21,614 bases of DNA from Cytophagia bacterium (GCA_013373005.1 JABXIP010000337.1:1-21614); one strand, 5' to 3'. Numbered from the stretch's first letter, positions 4,969 to 14,321 are shown. Numbers and translations: made by a program. The notes: generated from the letters alone by a model not told the origin.

Positions 4969-5889
4969 TCAGTACTTCTTCCTGAATCCATAAAAAATCT
5001 GCCCAAAAAAGCTCTTCGGAAACTTCTTCACCCCCGGAAAACCCAACTTGATAGACTTACCTGAAAATGGAATATAGGCTGTTTTGAAAAGGTAATCCCA
5101 GAGACTTAAGGTGATGCCAAAGTTCACTCCATATTTATGATCCTCCGGCAAGTCGTGGGCATGGTGCCACATGTGCATGTTTGGGTTATTGAGAATGTAT
5201 TTAAGCGGCCCCAACTTCACTTTAATATTCGCATGATTCCAATGTCCTATCGCTAGAGTAAACATGTGCACAAAAAAGAAATCATCAATTCCGAAGCCAA
5301 TCATAGCCAAAGGAATGTACTCTATGGTTCTATAAACCACAGTTTCCATCCAGTGATAACGCAAGTGAGCAGCAAAGCCCATTTGCTCCACCGAATGGTG
5401 CACCTTATGATATTCCCAAAGCCTTGGGGAATAATGTAACAGACGGTGTACCCACCATTGGATAAAATCCCGAACAATGAACAGGGTGAAAAGCTGAAGA
5501 ATCACCGGCCAAGAACCAATTTCAATAGCCACTGAATTCTGCAGGCCAAAGAGGCCAAGAAAGTCATTGAAAGCATTCACAAATACCTCCGAGAGCGCAT
5601 TGAAGACAATGAGTGAAAAGAGGAAGAAATTGAAGAACATATAGAAGGCATCGAGCCAAAAGTCCTTTCTAAACTTTGGTTGATCTTTCCTCCACGGCCT
5701 CAACCATTCCCAGGCCAGAAAAAAGAGCGAGATCAATATCAGCGCCCAGAAATAGTTCTGCCACCATGGCTTATAATCATAATTAAAGGTAATTTCCTGC
5801 CAGAGGTAATTGGCATAACCCTGATAAGCGTTTTTTATTATTTCGATATACCTCTCCACAAAAAGCAGTTTTGAACCAACCACTAACAT
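4969..5889 (-). CDS. Membrane fatty-acid hydroxylase / sterol desaturase family protein
   Basis: A 306-aa integral membrane protein with the eight-histidine di-iron signature of the fatty acid hydroxylase superfamily. With the chosen start, HRLLH is at 148-152, HKVHH at 161-165, HWNH at 216-219 and HMWHH at 239-243. Several hydrophobic helices precede and separate these clusters. Members use O2 to hydroxylate or desaturate lipid, sterol or carotenoid substrates at the membrane; the substrate here is unknown. The open frame extends to 6009, but that start would overlap the divergent metalloprotease gene by 44 bp. ATG 5887-5889 gives a normal family length. It is divergent from the metalloprotease with 76 bp between, so regulatory sequence may be shared. 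Confidence 0.82.
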   Translation of the reverse strand: MLVVGSKLLFVERYIEIIKNAYQGYANYLWQEITFNYDYKPWWQNYFWALILISLFFLAWEWLRPWRKDQPKFRKDFWLDAFYMFFNFFLFSLIVFNALSEVFVNAFNDFLGLFGLQNSVAIEIGSWPVILQLFTLFIVRDFIQWWVHRLLHYSPRLWEYHKVHHSVEQMGFAAHLRYHWMETVVYRTIEYIPLAMIGFGIDDFFFVHMFTLAIGHWNHANIKVKLGPLKYILNNPNMHMWHHAHDLPEDHKYGVNFGITLSLWDYLFKTAYIPFSGKSIKLGFPGVKKFPKSFFGQIFYGFRKKY

Positions 5890-5965
5890 AATCAATATCC
5901 CACTGTATGAATAACACTTTTTGATTTGTACAGTTTCATCGTGATTCAAATAATTAATAATAGAA

Positions 5966-8458
5966 ATGTCTATGAAATACACATCAACCAGGAAGTCAGT
6001 GATAGCCACAATCGCACTCTCCTTCCTTTTCCTCGGTTACGGCCAGGCCGAAGCTCAAAGGCGCAATAATAGAAATGCGGAGGCTCAACAAGCAGAGCAA
6101 CCAAAGCAGGAGGCTCCGCAGAAACAAGAAAAAACATATGAATCGCTTCTAAAAGGTATGGAAGTAGACGAAGGTCTCTTCAAGGTATACCAGAACGATT
6201 CTAAAATCATGTTCGAGATTCCTAAGTCCGAACTGAAAAAAGATATGCTTTGGGTAACTCGATTGGTAGCCAGCCCGGAAAACCTAAGCCCATTCTTGGG
6301 TTCAGGTTGGAAAATGAACGAGCAGGTAGTACAATGGGAAGAGATTCAAGGTAAAATCTACCTAAAGTCTATCTCCTTCAACAATGTAGCAGACAGCACA
6401 GATGCTATTTTCAAGTCTGTAGCCGACAATAACTTCGCCCCTATTATTGGCTCTTTCAAAATTGAAGGACAGCCTAAGGACTCTGCGGCATACTTAATTG
6501 ATGTAACCAGCTTCTTCAACCAAGACACAAAGGCCATCAGCGCTATGAGCAGTGGTATGAGAAGCCAAATGCAAGTAAGAAGATTGGATGGTGATAAAAG
6601 CTATGTAGAGTCTACCAAGGCTTTTCCTATCAACGTAGAAGTTCGTCAGGTAATGACCTACGATGCCGGCAGACCGCCATCAAACTCTGAGACAGGACTT
6701 ATTTCAATGAAAGTAAGCCAGTCGATGATCAAATTACCGGAAGACAAAATGATGCCCAGACTCGAAGACGAGCGTGTTGGTTGGTTCACCTTAAGAAACA
6801 TCAACTATAGCTCAGATAAACTAAAAGGCGATCAGGTGACCTTCTTGAAAAGATGGAGATTGGAGCCAAAAGACCCTGCAGCTTATGCTCGTGGAGAATT
6901 GGTGGAGCCAGTAAAACCTATCGTTTACTACCTCGACCCTGCTACCCCTGAGAAATTCAGAAAGTGGTTTAAAATGGGGATTGAAGACTGGCAGGTGGCT
7001 TTTGAAGCTGCAGGTTTTAAGAATGCCATTATCGCCAAAGACCCTCCTAGCCCAGAAGAAGATCCTGATTGGAGCCCGGAAGATGCACGATACTCAACTG
7101 TTCGCTATATCGCCAGCATGACTCGTAACGCTGTTGGTCCAAGTACAGCTGACCCAAGAACTGGTGAGATCATTGAAAGTGATATCGTTTGGTTCCACAA
7201 CCACCTTCGTTCTTACAGAAACTGGTATTTAATCCAGACTGGTGCTGCTAACCCTAAAGCCAGAACTTTAGATACTCCTGAAGAAGAAATTGGTGAAATG
7301 ATGAGAGCCGTAATCGCTCACGAAATTGGTCACGCCCTTGGTTTGCCTCACAACATGAAGGCCAGCTCTTCTTACCCAGTAGAGTCTTTGAGAAACCCTG
7401 AGTTTGCAGAAGAGTATGGTGTGGCTCCTACTATTATGGACTATGCCCGTTTGAATTACATTGCTCAGCCGGGTGATGGTGTAACCAGATTCATTAGAAA
7501 AATCGGTCCATACGATAAGTATTCAATCAATTGGGGATACAGAGTGGTTCCTGGAGCAACAACTCCTGAGGAGGAAAAAGCCACCTTAGATCAGTGGATT
7601 CTTGAAAAAGCCAATGACAGAATGTACCGCTTTGGTTCAGGTGATGGCTCGAATCCTGAAGCCCAAACTGAAGACTTAGGCGACAACTCTATGAAGGCCG
7701 ATGCCTATGGTATGGAAAACCTGATGAAGGTTGTTCCGAACCTTTTGGAATGGACAGCTACTCCGGGCGAAGATTACTCAGATACTGAAGAAATCTATGG
7801 AGAAATCATTGGTCAGTGGAGAAGATTTGTAGGTCACGTAATCACCAATGTAGGTGGAATTACTGAAGACTTTAAGTCTACCGACCAGCCGGGTGCGGTT
7901 TATCAGGTTTTACCTGAAGCCAGACAAGTAGAAGCAATGAACTGGTTAATGAAGTATGCCTTCAATACACCAGAATGGCTATTGGATGAGGAGCTTTTGA
8001 GAAAGATGGAAAACTATGGCGCTGTGAATAACATCAGAGCCACTCAGGCTTCTTTCCTCAACTCACTACTAGATCCAACCAGAATGCAGCGCTTGATTGA
8101 AGCTGAAGCTTTCAAGGGCAGAAATACTTACACCATTTATCAGCTTTTGGATGATACCAAAAAGGGTATCTTCTCAGAGTTGGCTAGCGGTTCAGAGATT
8201 TCTACCTATCGCAGAAACCTACAAAGAGCCTTTGTGGAAAGATGTAAGTATTTGATGGAAAATGAGTCAAGCTCATTCCAGGCAAGACAAGTAAGTATCT
8301 CTCAATCAGATATAAGACCTGTAGTAAAAGGTGAATTGAAAACCCTCCTGAGGGAAGTAGCAGCAGCTCAAAGTAGATATTCGAATGACAGAGCCAACAG
8401 CCTGCACCTTGCAGATTTGAAAGACAGAATTGAAGAGATTCTGGATATGGAAGATTAA
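5966..8458 (+). CDS. Secreted zinc-dependent metalloprotease (DUF5117/DUF4953 type)
   Basis: An 830-aa protein with an N-terminal signal peptide (about residues 1-30, ending near GQAEAQ) and then a Gln/Glu-rich low-complexity linker. The extended zinc motif HEIGHALGLPH (452-462) follows the HExxHxxGxxH pattern: His452, His456 and His462 bind zinc and Glu453 is catalytic. A downstream Met-turn candidate is TIMDYARLNY, about 30 residues later. The long N-terminal region (about 50-300) and the C-terminal region fit the DUF5118/DUF5117 and DUF4953 domains that accompany this motif in Bacteroidota and relatives. It probably works in the periplasm or at the outer surface; substrates are not known. 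A second ATG 6 nt downstream is an equally possible start. The gene ends in a strong terminator. Confidence 0.88.
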   Translation: MSMKYTSTRKSVIATIALSFLFLGYGQAEAQRRNNRNAEAQQAEQPKQEAPQKQEKTYESLLKGMEVDEGLFKVYQNDSKIMFEIPKSELKKDMLWVTRLVASPENLSPFLGSGWKMNEQVVQWEEIQGKIYLKSISFNNVADSTDAIFKSVADNNFAPIIGSFKIEGQPKDSAAYLIDVTSFFNQDTKAISAMSSGMRSQMQVRRLDGDKSYVESTKAFPINVEVRQVMTYDAGRPPSNSETGLISMKVSQSMIKLPEDKMMPRLEDERVGWFTLRNINYSSDKLKGDQVTFLKRWRLEPKDPAAYARGELVEPVKPIVYYLDPATPEKFRKWFKMGIEDWQVAFEAAGFKNAIIAKDPPSPEEDPDWSPEDARYSTVRYIASMTRNAVGPSTADPRTGEIIESDIVWFHNHLRSYRNWYLIQTGAANPKARTLDTPEEEIGEMMRAVIAHEIGHALGLPHNMKASSSYPVESLRNPEFAEEYGVAPTIMDYARLNYIAQPGDGVTRFIRKIGPYDKYSINWGYRVVPGATTPEEEKATLDQWILEKANDRMYRFGSGDGSNPEAQTEDLGDNSMKADAYGMENLMKVVPNLLEWTATPGEDYSDTEEIYGEIIGQWRRFVGHVITNVGGITEDFKSTDQPGAVYQVLPEARQVEAMNWLMKYAFNTPEWLLDEELLRKMENYGAVNNIRATQASFLNSLLDPTRMQRLIEAEAFKGRNTYTIYQLLDDTKKGIFSELASGSEISTYRRNLQRAFVERCKYLMENESSSFQARQVSISQSDIRPVVKGELKTLLREVAAAQSRYSNDRANSLHLADLKDRIEEILDMED

Positions 8459-8481
8459 TTCCTTAGTAGAAATGATAAAAG

Positions 8482-8518
8482 AAAACAAAGGCCTGAAGTG
8501 ATTCAGGCCTTTGTTTTT
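8482..8518 (+). terminator. Rho-independent terminator of the metalloprotease gene
   Basis: AAAACAAAGGCCTGAA (8482-8497) pairs with TTCAGGCCTTTGTTTT (8502-8517) around a GTGA loop, giving a 16-bp stem flanked by A- and T-rich arms. It starts 24 nt after the stop codon. Confidence 0.9.
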
Positions 8519-8529
8519 AAGCTAAAAAT

Positions 8530-8558
8530 AAGGGAGAGTTCCGTCTGAACTCTCCCTT
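8530..8558 (-). terminator. Hairpin terminator, probably for the minus-strand PKD-LamG gene
   Basis: AAGGGAGAGTTC (8530-8541) and GAACTCTCCCTT (8547-8558) form a perfect 12-bp stem with a 5-nt loop. On the minus strand it is followed by a T-rich ATTTTTAG tract, so it suits the gene at 8655-9608. Confidence 0.7.
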
Positions 8559-8588
8559 CCTCATTCTAAGAATCAACTAATTTCATTG

Positions 8589-8621
8589 AAAAAGCAGGAT
8601 CGCATATCGACCCCGCTTTTT
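8589..8621 (-). terminator. A/T-flanked hairpin, possible bidirectional terminator
   Basis: AAAAAGCAGGATCG and CGACCCCGCTTTTT form a stem with two mismatched positions around a CATAT loop. The flanking A5/T5 arms would give a T-tract in either direction. It is the first hairpin downstream of the minus-strand PKD-LamG gene. Confidence 0.6.
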
Positions 8622-8654
8622 GACACAACCAAAATACATACTGCCATCAGCTAG

Positions 8655-9608
8655 CTATTCGCTGGAAAGTTTAACTATGGCCTGCATGTTTAATGCTTTG
8701 TTGAAAATCTTTAGATCATCAATTACTCCTTCAAAAGCTTTGTATTCAGATATTTGAGAAAATCCTATGGTTAAATCGACCTGATTGAATTGCTCTGATA
8801 TTGTGTATGAATTGATTTGTTCAGCCCTAAGGATACCATCTACCCAAAGCTGCCAATGACTGTTGGAGGTCATTACTGCTGTAATCTGATGCCATTGATC
8901 ATCATCAAAAGAGTCTATTGAGGAACCAGTACTACGGAGCAAGCCACTTCCATCACTTCCCTCAAAACTGATTTGGCCATCAGTCATGAGCAGCCGAAAA
9001 CCAAAATCATTTTCCTGATCTCCATACTTTTCCAAAATTACAGCTCGCTGAGCTGCCCTTTTTGGGGTTTTCATCCAAAGGCTAATGGTGAGTTCATTGG
9101 TCTTAAACTCGCCTCTATCGGCTAAAGTAGCATAAGAATCAGGCCTCAGAAGGAGTGCCCTGTTAGTAGCACCCTTCCTATCCCTAGCCAAAGTCCATTT
9201 ATTCATAAGCCCCAGCCCATGGTTCAAATTGACTTCATCTCGAACTAAACCGTCAAACCTAAAATGATGTATCAAGCCGTTCACCTTTACATAGTCTTTC
9301 ATCACCTTGGTATCAAAGGTTTCACCATCAGATACCGTAATGGTCACATCGTAATAGCCTGCTTTTGGATAATAAACTTCTGGATCGGATTCTAAAGCCT
9401 TTGCCGGAAATCCATTCTCGAAATTCCAGCTCCATTGCACCGGATTACCCTTGGATTTGTCCAGAAACCTGATTTTCTGACCTTGCTCAATAACTAATTT
9501 CTCAGCCTCAAAATCGGCAAGAACCCTAGTTGATAGTATGGGGTTTTGAGTATTAATGGAGAAAGTCATCCCCATTAACATTAAGGCTGGGTAAATCAGA
9601 TACTTCAT
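8655..9608 (-). CDS. Secreted PKD-LamG protein
   Basis: A 317-aa protein with a signal peptide (about residues 1-20). It is followed by a PKD-type immunoglobulin-like domain (about 30-109), recognisable from VQWSWNFENGFPAKALESDP, VYYPKAGYYDVTITVSDG and the closing DYVKVNG. The rest (about 111-313) is a concanavalin A/LamG-type jelly roll: HHFRFDG, ELTISLWMKTP, DDQWHQITAVM, WQLWVDG and GVIDDLKIFNKAL. Such proteins bind carbohydrates or other surface ligands. No C-terminal sorting domain is visible, so it may stay periplasmic or be a lipid-free exported protein. It lies 100 bp downstream of the response-regulator gene on the same strand and could be co-transcribed or regulated by it; that link is inference. 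Confidence 0.82.
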   Translation of the reverse strand: MKYLIYPALMLMGMTFSINTQNPILSTRVLADFEAEKLVIEQGQKIRFLDKSKGNPVQWSWNFENGFPAKALESDPEVYYPKAGYYDVTITVSDGETFDTKVMKDYVKVNGLIHHFRFDGLVRDEVNLNHGLGLMNKWTLARDRKGATNRALLLRPDSYATLADRGEFKTNELTISLWMKTPKRAAQRAVILEKYGDQENDFGFRLLMTDGQISFEGSDGSGLLRSTGSSIDSFDDDQWHQITAVMTSNSHWQLWVDGILRAEQINSYTISEQFNQVDLTIGFSQISEYKAFEGVIDDLKIFNKALNMQAIVKLSSE

Positions 9609-9708
9609 GGTCTAATCATCACAATGCTTAGATTAAGATGATGACAATTAGTTTGTGAATCGGCCGAGGTTTGCCAAAAGGATACCTTAAATATGCAGTC
9701 GTATAACT

Positions 9709-10473
9709 CTATTTGATAAGTGTGCTATTCCAGTTTTTGAGCAACTGCATAAGATTATCTTTCTTTCTCACCGAAACAGGTAGAATTCGGTCATTATCCA
9801 TCACCAACATACCTCCTTCACTGCGCTCAAATCTTTTAATATGCTGAATATTAACCAGATAGGAATGATGGATTCTGAGAAACTTGTCTCCATCCAAAAC
9901 TCCCTCATAAGACTTGAGGTTTTTGGATACTAAAATCTCTGATCCATCCACCAGATTAAATTTTGTATAGCTTCCTTCAGCAGTACACCAAAGAATGTCG
10001 TTAACCTTCACCAAATACATACTTTCAGCATCGCTCAAAACGATCTTATTCGGCTCCTGATTAACATTTACCAGCCTTTCTTCCAGCACCTTAATTTGCT
10101 TGTCCAAATCTTGAATACTGCTGAGTTGTTTAGCCTTTCTAACGGCATCCACCAGGTCTTCCGGATCAATTGGCTTCAACAGAAAATCAAGTGCACTGCA
10201 ATGAAAAGCATCAATAGCATACTTATCATGAGCAGTAATAAAAATGACGTGGGGTTGGAATTTCTTAAAGGACTGAACGAGTTCAATCCCCGTTCCATCG
10301 CCCAACTCAACATCCAGAAAAATAAGATCCGGTTGATACTTGAGAATAGATACCCGAGCCTCAGACATACTCTGAGCCTCACCTACTAGTTCAATTTGCG
10401 GACAATACATTTTCAAGAGGTCTTTTAAGCCCTCTCTAATGCTCCTTTCATTGTCAATTATGAGTGTCTTCAC
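9709..10473 (-). CDS. LytTR-family response regulator
   Basis: A 254-aa two-domain regulator. The receiver domain (1-120) has acidic residues near the start (IIDNE), the phosphoacceptor Asp54 in LIFLDVELGDGTG, the ITAHD threonine segment and the conserved lysine in DFLLKPID. A short coiled linker follows (about 118-140). The LytTR DNA-binding domain (about 145-250) has FLRIHHSYLVNIQHI and a PVSVRKKD end. It should be phosphorylated by the kinase encoded just upstream and bind promoter repeats as a dimer. The start codon is GTG (10471-10473), only 2 nt after the kinase stop codon, so translation is probably coupled. The target genes are unknown; the PKD-LamG gene is a nearby candidate. Confidence 0.93.
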   Translation of the reverse strand: MKTLIIDNERSIREGLKDLLKMYCPQIELVGEAQSMSEARVSILKYQPDLIFLDVELGDGTGIELVQSFKKFQPHVIFITAHDKYAIDAFHCSALDFLLKPIDPEDLVDAVRKAKQLSSIQDLDKQIKVLEERLVNVNQEPNKIVLSDAESMYLVKVNDILWCTAEGSYTKFNLVDGSEILVSKNLKSYEGVLDGDKFLRIHHSYLVNIQHIKRFERSEGGMLVMDNDRILPVSVRKKDNLMQLLKNWNSTLIK

Positions 10474-10475
10474 TG

Positions 10476-12389
10476 TCAGTATTGTATGGGTATTTCAAAA
10501 ATGACCTCAGTACCAATAACCTCGTTGGCATCGCTGAGGCGGTCTTTAATGATGAATGAAATATTCTTTTTAAGCTGTCTTTTGAGCACCTCAATTCTGT
10601 CTGAAGTGATCTTAGTGGCCATAGATTCATGCCCATTCTTATCCTTCATAGCGGCTGAACGAGAAATACCGATTCCATTATCTTCCACCTTAAACCTCAT
10701 CAGGTCGTCATGCTGCAGAAAGCTAATATTGATCTTACCGTTTTGAATAGATGAAATACCATGTTCTAATGAATTCTCAATAAATGGCTGAGCAAACATG
10801 GGTGGTATTTTTATCTCCGACATTTCGTCAACAATATCTACTTCTATGCTATAGTCAAAGCTATTGTCGAAACGAACTTTTTGTAAATCGAGATAATGCC
10901 GAAGCGTGGCAATTTCTTCCTCTAGGGTTACGAAATCCTTTCGGCTATTCTCCAAAATTCTCCTCATAAGCTTGGCGAATTTGGAGAGGTACTCCAATGC
11001 AGGAGCACCTTGCCCTTTATTGATCAGGAACAGCTGAATAGATGAAAGGGCATTGAACAAAAAGTGTGGATTCATCTGGCTTCTAAGCAATTCATTTCTA
11101 GTTTTTTGACGTGCCAGACGCTCCTTTTCAACCCTCCTTCGATAGAATAAAACAACCCCCACAACCAACAATACAGTGGAAATCGCTACAAAAAGGATAG
11201 CAAGGTTTCGGAATTTCAACTTCTCTTCGGTTTGAATCTGAACTTTTTGCAAAGCCTCAAGCTCGTCTTGCTTCTTCTGCGTTTCATATTGAACCGCCAA
11301 TGATTCCAACCTCTGGTTAACTTCTATCTGTGCTAGGCTATCTTCTAAAAAGGATAGCCGCTCCTGATGACCTAGCGCAGCGCGATAGTCATTCATTGAT
11401 TTTTCCAGCGTCACTAGCCAGGTAAGTGTTCTCACCTCATTATCAGGAGCGATAAACTCATAGACAATTTCGAGGCTCTTTTGGGCATATTCTAGTGCCT
11501 CCTTCTTTCTCCCAAGAGCATTAAGCGACTTACTTCTTGTCAGATAAGAAGTCATCATGTATCCATTCTCTCCAACCTTCTCAGATTGATTCTCAAGGTT
11601 CTCAGAGTACTCAATTGCTTTCTGGTAATTGCCCTTCAGGTAATGGGCCAAAGAAAGCGAATTCAAACTACTCCAGGTCATGGTAATGTCATCACCTTTC
11701 AATGAACCTTCATAGGCCAACTGAGCGAAGTAAAGCGCAGAATCGGGCATTGAAAGCCTTCCATAAGCATTTCCGAGATTAAGCTGAGCCGTAGTGACTT
11801 GTTTTTTGGCGCCTGCATTTTCGGCTAAATGCATCGACTCCTTGTAATACTTTATCGCCTCATGTTCCCTGCCTAGCTGTGCATAGCAAACAGCTAGGGC
11901 ATTAATGGAGGCTGCCTGCTGGGATACATTTCCGAGCTGCTTGCCCAAATTAAGCGATTCCTGGAAATAATAAACAGAAGAATCAAGCTCATCAAATCGG
12001 AAACTGAGCGTGCCTTTTAGGTAGATGAATCGGGCGATTTTTAGAGAATCTGATAGCCTTTCGGCCAGCCCAATAGATTCATTCAGAACTTCTAAAGCTT
12101 GCTCTCTATACAGCTGATACTTAAAATGGTTAAATAGGATATTATTGGCTAAATAAACAGGCTCATAAACCTCTTTCTGCATAGCTTCTTTAATTATTGC
12201 TCCAATTTTACCCTCAAATGATTCAAAATCATTGAAATCAGTAGTATCATCCGCATAATTGAACGTGTAGATTATCTGCTGAAGACTATCCAACTCATTC
12301 AAAAGCTTTTCTTCCAAACCCTGAGCCATGAGATTGTGTGATAAAACACCCAAAAGAAAAACCGATAAACAGTAAGTAGCTTTGTTCAA
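10476..12389 (-). CDS. TPR-containing LytS-type sensor histidine kinase
   Basis: A 637-aa kinase. A signal-like N-terminus (1-22) leads to a periplasmic region of tetratricopeptide repeats (about 75-345), visible in repeats such as ALAVCYAQLGREHEAIKYYKESMHLAE. A coiled segment follows (350-393), then one membrane helix (about 395-416). The cytoplasmic kinase is of the His_kinase/LytS type: phosphoacceptor His442 in RSQMNPHFLFNALSS, N-box PFIENSLEHG (535-544) and G-box VEDNGIGI (568-575). The start appears to be TTG (12387-12389); there is no in-frame ATG upstream before a stop, and the first internal ATG (codon 21) would remove the signal. It forms an operon with the LytTR regulator. The ligand read by the TPR domain is unknown. 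Confidence 0.92.
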   Translation of the reverse strand: MNKATYCLSVFLLGVLSHNLMAQGLEEKLLNELDSLQQIIYTFNYADDTTDFNDFESFEGKIGAIIKEAMQKEVYEPVYLANNILFNHFKYQLYREQALEVLNESIGLAERLSDSLKIARFIYLKGTLSFRFDELDSSVYYFQESLNLGKQLGNVSQQAASINALAVCYAQLGREHEAIKYYKESMHLAENAGAKKQVTTAQLNLGNAYGRLSMPDSALYFAQLAYEGSLKGDDITMTWSSLNSLSLAHYLKGNYQKAIEYSENLENQSEKVGENGYMMTSYLTRSKSLNALGRKKEALEYAQKSLEIVYEFIAPDNEVRTLTWLVTLEKSMNDYRAALGHQERLSFLEDSLAQIEVNQRLESLAVQYETQKKQDELEALQKVQIQTEEKLKFRNLAILFVAISTVLLVVGVVLFYRRRVEKERLARQKTRNELLRSQMNPHFLFNALSSIQLFLINKGQGAPALEYLSKFAKLMRRILENSRKDFVTLEEEIATLRHYLDLQKVRFDNSFDYSIEVDIVDEMSEIKIPPMFAQPFIENSLEHGISSIQNGKINISFLQHDDLMRFKVEDNGIGISRSAAMKDKNGHESMATKITSDRIEVLKRQLKKNISFIIKDRLSDANEVIGTEVIFEIPIQY

Positions 12390-12615
12390 AACCTTGATAT
12401 AAGTCTATCAATTTAGAAGTTTCTATTGAAATCGAGCCTTTTCAATGGTTGCGGTTCATAAGTGTTGAGTTTGAATTGACAAGTGTCTAACGAACCCTTG
12501 TCGTTTATCTACCCCAAAAATCATTATGGAACCACTCTCATATTACATTTTGAAATCACAGCCTGATTACAGTATATTTTCTCCTTGATTAAAACACTAA
12601 ACTAAATTGCTAAAT

Positions 12616-14316
12616 ATGAAATCACTTCGAAAGTTATGCCTTCACGCTGTGTTGCTACTTTCTATGTCGGTGATCAGCTTAAGTAGCTGGGCTCAGAGCG
12701 ACCCTTCGGGGGAATCTCCTGTAACCAGAACTTATGCTCTGACTAACGCCACGGTTATCACTAAACCTGGAACTGAACTGAAAGAAACAACTGTAATCAT
12801 CAAGGATGGACTCATCCAAAGCGTTGGAAAGAATGCTACCATTCCTTCCGATGCCCAGGTAATAGATGCTTCCAAGCTGTATGTTTATGCAGCCTTCATT
12901 GATGGAATGTCTAACACAGGTGCAAAAAGACCTGAAAACCCAGACAGACCTCAAAATCTTTTCACTCCAGATCCTCCAAACTTCTATGCCGGCATCACCC
13001 CTGAGAACAGTGTGGTGGAACAATTGGAAGTTGGAAACTCATCAGTTGGAAGTTTGAGAGAAGCAGGTTTTGCTATCTCTAATACCGTTCCTTATGGTAG
13101 AATGCTTCCAGGTTCTAGTGCCTTGATTTTATTGAAAGATGCTTCTCATCCTGATGAGATGATCATGAAGAAGGATGTAGCATTGTTCGCGCAGTGGGTT
13201 GGTGCTCCTGGAGCTTACCCTGGAAACATCCTGGGTATAATGGCTAAATGGAGAAACCTGTACAGAAATGCCGTTCAAGACAAGAGACATGCTGAATTGT
13301 ATGCTCAAAACCCTGCAGGCATGCCAAGACCTGAAAACGACAGAGTGAGCCAAGCTTTCTTCCCGGTGATTTCACAACAAAAACCTGTAATGTTCGATGT
13401 GAGTGGTGTTCTTGATGTAAGAAGAGCCATGAGACTAAGAGATGATCTTGGTTTCCCTCTCATTGTTGCCGGAGTTGAGCAGTCTTGGGAATTAGTAGAC
13501 GAATTGAAATCTACTAACACGCCAATCTTCCTTTCTCTAGATGTTCCAGACGAACCAAAAGCGAGCGAAGAAGAAGACAAATCTGACGAAATGAAGAACA
13601 TGGAAGATAGAAGAATGGAATTCTACAAAATCCATGTTGGACAAGCTGCTAAGTTGGCAGAGGCCGGAGTGAACTTTGGTTTCGCTGTGGGTAGCGTTCG
13701 CTCCAACTCTATTATGAAAAACCTTCAGACCTATATTGACAATGGTCTTAGCACAGATGCTGCATTGGCTGCATTGACTACAAACCCTGCTTCTATCTTG
13801 GGTATTTCTCAGACTACAGGAACTGTTGAAGCCGGTAAAATTGCCAACGTAATGGTAACCACTGCGCCTCTTTTCACTAAAGAAGCGAAAGTGAAGATGA
13901 TGTTCGTTGATGGCGATAAATTCGAATACGAGATCAAGGAAAATGCAAGAGGTAACCGTGGTAACGGAAATGCCGCTCCCGGAGCTGCAGCTGCCAGTGG
14001 CGACCCTATTGTAGGCACTTGGTCTTACGTTTTGGAAACCCCTCAAGGTGAACAAGGCGGAAAAATGATTATCAGAAGAGAAAATGGTGCTTATGCCGGT
14101 ACACTAACCAGCGAAGACGGTTCTCCTGATAATGCTATGAACAACGTAAACTTCAGAGATGGTGAATTGGCTTTTGACTTCACAGTTGATGCCGGTGGCC
14201 AATCTGTAGAAATTGTAGTTGTAGGCGCTGTAAGTGGCAAATCTTACGATGCACAGGCCTCAGTAGCGGCATTTAATGTAAGCATTGCTTTCACTGCAAC
14301 TAAAGACGATCAATAA
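12616..14316 (+). CDS. Amidohydrolase-like protein lacking the HxH motif, with C-terminal lipocalin-like domain
   Basis: A 566-aa secreted protein; ATG 12616 is preferred over an in-frame TTG at 12607. The signal peptide ends near SSWAQ. The body has the layout of imidazolonepropionase-like amidohydrolases: the N-terminal beta-sandwich (NATVITKPGTELKETTVIIKDGLI), the ID strand and the closing ALTTNPASILGISQTTGTVEAGKIANVMV. The metal site is gone: where the family has D-x-H-x-H it reads IDGMSN, and the late Asp is not present in the expected N-S-D context. The last 105 residues (GDPIVGTWSYVLETPQG onwards) form a separate beta-rich, lipocalin-like domain. It is probably a non-catalytic partner of the following gene, from which it is separated by only 5 nt. 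First gene of a three-gene operon. Confidence 0.85.
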   Translation: MKSLRKLCLHAVLLLSMSVISLSSWAQSDPSGESPVTRTYALTNATVITKPGTELKETTVIIKDGLIQSVGKNATIPSDAQVIDASKLYVYAAFIDGMSNTGAKRPENPDRPQNLFTPDPPNFYAGITPENSVVEQLEVGNSSVGSLREAGFAISNTVPYGRMLPGSSALILLKDASHPDEMIMKKDVALFAQWVGAPGAYPGNILGIMAKWRNLYRNAVQDKRHAELYAQNPAGMPRPENDRVSQAFFPVISQQKPVMFDVSGVLDVRRAMRLRDDLGFPLIVAGVEQSWELVDELKSTNTPIFLSLDVPDEPKASEEEDKSDEMKNMEDRRMEFYKIHVGQAAKLAEAGVNFGFAVGSVRSNSIMKNLQTYIDNGLSTDAALAALTTNPASILGISQTTGTVEAGKIANVMVTTAPLFTKEAKVKMMFVDGDKFEYEIKENARGNRGNGNAAPGAAAASGDPIVGTWSYVLETPQGEQGGKMIIRRENGAYAGTLTSEDGSPDNAMNNVNFRDGELAFDFTVDAGGQSVEIVVVGAVSGKSYDAQASVAAFNVSIAFTATKDDQ

Positions 14317-14321
14317 TTGAG

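Larger units (their letters stand above)
4584..4971. repeat. Inverted repeat flanking the 79-bp repeat module
   Basis: TGAGTATTGGGTATTGAGAC (4584-4603) is repeated in inverse orientation at 4945-4971, where seven additional bases are inserted in the centre. The right arm overlaps the stop codon of the hydroxylase-like gene by 3 nt. The enclosed block has no ORF. It resembles a non-autonomous intergenic element, but no target duplication was identified. Confidence 0.5.

Noticed and set aside
4584..4971. Complete insertion sequence
   Set aside because: There is no transposase ORF and no clear target duplication; only a repeat module can be supported.
5890..6009. N-terminal extension of the hydroxylase-like protein
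   Set aside because: It would overlap the start and signal peptide of the divergent metalloprotease gene and adds 40 residues not needed for the family's layout.
13537..14055. Minus-strand ORF of 172 codons inside the first amidohydrolase gene
   Set aside because: It is antisense to a well-supported gene and shows no recognisable motif.
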